Shown here: positions 62,698-64,000 of the stretch, in pieces | Layout of the letters: every line of letters starts with the position of its first letter | Numbering within the stretch: position 1 is the stretch's first letter | DNA from: Marinifilum breve | GTDB lineage: Bacteria > Bacteroidota > Bacteroidia > Bacteroidales > Marinifilaceae | NCBI RefSeq assembly: GCF_003202155.1 | Contig: NZ_QFLI01000005.1 | Span: 186,001-250,000 of the forward strand | Direction: 5' to 3' | Length of the DNA stretch: 64,000 nucleotides | The notes under the pieces: generated by a model | Database searches by the model: none | Seen by the model: only the letters and a program-made list of their open reading frames with translations | Told to the model about the DNA's origin: nothing | Position numbers and translations under genes: made by a program

Positions 62698-63912
62698 ATG
62701 GATAAATGCTCGTTTTGCGGGAGAGAGAAGAAAGATACTAACCTTCTGATTGCAGGAATTAGTGGTCACATCTGCGATAGCTGTATCGACCAGGCATATT
62801 CAATTGTACAGGAAGAATTAAAAAATCGTTCGGATCTTAACCTGAAAGAGATTAAATTATTGAAACCGATGGAAATTAAAGCTTTCCTTGATCAGTATGT
62901 AATTGGTCAGGATGAAGCTAAAAAATACCTTTCTGTTGCGGTTTACAATCATTATAAAAGATTACTTCAGGAGAGAGACGATGAAGATATCGAGATTGAA
63001 AAATCGAATATCATTCTTGTAGGTGAAACAGGTACAGGTAAAACTCTTTTGGCAAGAACCATTGCTAAAATGTTGCATGTTCCTTTTACCATTGTTGATG
63101 CTACTGTATTGACTGAAGCTGGTTATGTTGGTGAAGATATTGAATCAATTTTAACAAGATTACTACAAGCTTCTGATTACGATGTAGAAGCTGCTGAAAA
63201 AGGAATCGTGTTCATTGATGAGATCGATAAAATTGCTCGTAAAAGCGATAACCCATCTATTACTCGTGATGTTTCAGGAGAGGGTGTTCAGCAAGGATTG
63301 TTAAAATTATTGGAAGGATCAGTTGTTAATGTTCCACCTCAAGGAGGTCGTAAACATCCTGATCAGAAAATGATTCCTGTGAATACGAAAAACATTCTTT
63401 TTGTTTGTGGTGGTGCTTTCGATGGCATTCAAAGAAAAATTGCACAAAGAATGAACACTCAGGTTGTTGGTTTTAATGCAAGCAAGGAAAAAGAACAAGT
63501 TGATCAGGAAAACTTCTTACAGTACATTGCACCTCAGGATTTAAAATCATTCGGATTGATTCCTGAAATTATTGGTCGTTTGCCAGTTTTAACTTACCTG
63601 GAGCCATTAAACAGAGAAGCACTTCGTAACATTTTAACAGAGCCTAAAAACTCAATAGTTAAGCAATATACAAAGTTGTTTAAGATTGATGATATTGAAT
63701 TGACTTTCGAAGAGAGCGCATTAGAATACATTGTTGACAAAGCTGTGGAATTCAAATTGGGAGCTCGTGGATTGCGTTCGATTTGTGAAGCAATCATGAT
63801 GGATGCAATGTTTGAATTGCCTTCTGGAGATGACAAGAAAATTTCGATTGATAGCAAATATGCTAGCGAAAAACTTGAAAAAGTAAACTTAAAACGTTTA
63901 AAAGTCGCATAA
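62698..63912 (+). CDS. clpX: ATP-dependent Clp protease ATP-binding subunit ClpX
   Basis: AAA+ unfoldase that feeds ClpP. 404 residues: N-terminal zinc domain with Cys4, Cys7, Cys26 and Cys29, Walker A GETGTGKT (109-116), pore loop GYVGED, Walker [10 protein letters not shown], and the ClpP-docking loop VGF (in [11 protein letters not shown] in E. coli). Sensor 2 region LGARGLRS. Follows clpP; own -7 element; terminator at the window's end. Confidence 0.97.
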   Translation: MDKCSFCGREKKDTNLLIAGISGHICDSCIDQAYSIVQEELKNRSDLNLKEIKLLKPMEIKAFLDQYVIGQDEAKKYLSVAVYNHYKRLLQERDDEDIEIEKSNIILVGETGTGKTLLARTIAKMLHVPFTIVDATVLTEAGYVGEDIESILTRLLQASDYDVEAAEKGIVFIDEIDKIARKSDNPSITRDVSGEGVQQGLLKLLEGSVVNVPPQGGRKHPDQKMIPVNTKNILFVCGGAFDGIQRKIAQRMNTQVVGFNASKEKEQVDQENFLQYIAPQDLKSFGLIPEIIGRLPVLTYLEPLNREALRNILTEPKNSIVKQYTKLFKIDDIELTFEESALEYIVDKAVEFKLGARGLRSICEAIMMDAMFELPSGDDKKISIDSKYASEKLEKVNLKRLKVA

Positions 63913-63961
63913 CCGATACCAGATTTAAAATATAAAGTAGTCTTATTGTATCGGAATCTTA

Positions 63962-64000
63962 TAAAAAAAATACCGGAGTTTGTCTCCGGTATTTTTTTTT
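63962..64000 (+). terminator. Terminator after clpX
   Basis: TACCGGAG/CTCCGGTA stem with a 5-nt loop, flanked by eight A and nine T. It reaches the last base of the window. Confidence 0.92.

Overview
The window is a low-GC chromosomal segment from a member of the Bacteroidota. The best guess is a marine anaerobe of the Marinilabiliales (Marinifilum/Labilibaculum/Ancylomarina-like). Grounds: families typical of the phylum (DUF5686 with a carboxypeptidase-like N-terminus, DUF5020, a PorV-like barrel, an HhH-barrel protein, a 5TMR-LYT hybrid kinase), scarcity of Shine-Dalgarno sequences, and repeated exact matches to the Bacteroidota -7 promoter element TAnnTTTG in front of genes (uraA, lysS, pgi, lptB, tRNA-Leu, clpX, parE). 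The genus is an inference.

Most of the window is core genome. Left to right: the end of a HAD hydrolase, aroK, and the topoisomerase IV pair parE-parC (minus strand); a 1-kb gene-free stretch filled by a degenerate ~41-bp tandem array; the minus-strand operon hpt-adk-obg-PAP2 phosphatase; purE; an outer-membrane pair (PorV-like protein plus HhH-barrel protein); a thioesterase, an RluA-type pseudouridine synthase, a YbaK-like deacylase and a HAD hydrolase; a DUF5020 outer-membrane protein with an NCS2 purine permease.

From about 18.2 to 23.8 kb lies the only clearly accessory region: a small barrel protein, an unrecognised lipoprotein, a probable IHF-like/DUF4469 DNA-binding protein and four small exported or membrane proteins of unknown function. 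It also holds a 23-bp tandem hairpin array and a perfect 18-bp palindrome. It is followed by core genes again: uraA, recJ, lipB, lipA, lysS, gpsA, pgi, a DMT permease, a hybrid histidine kinase and a cyclic-2,3-diphosphoglycerate synthetase-like protein. Then come acpH; the cell-shape cluster mreB-mreC-mreD-mrdA-rodA preceded by purH; mgtE and rsmA; a flippase-like membrane protein with a GNAT-like partner; recQ; kdsD, tatC, a DUF5686 protein and lptB; tRNA-Leu(UAG); and tig-clpP-clpX.

Functionally the window joins purine salvage, synthesis and uptake (hpt, adk, purE, purH, two NCS2 permeases), envelope building (Mre/Rod, KdsD, LptB, TatC), protein quality control (trigger factor, ClpXP) and DNA maintenance (Topo IV, RecJ, RecQ). 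I saw no CRISPR array, prophage, insertion sequence or obvious defence system. The least explained signals are non-coding: the 41-bp array (5668-6280), three identical palindromes spaced exactly 41 bp apart (34884-34980), the 23-bp hairpin array (20298-20405), and two leaders with competing stem-loops, before pgi and before the ybaK-like gene.
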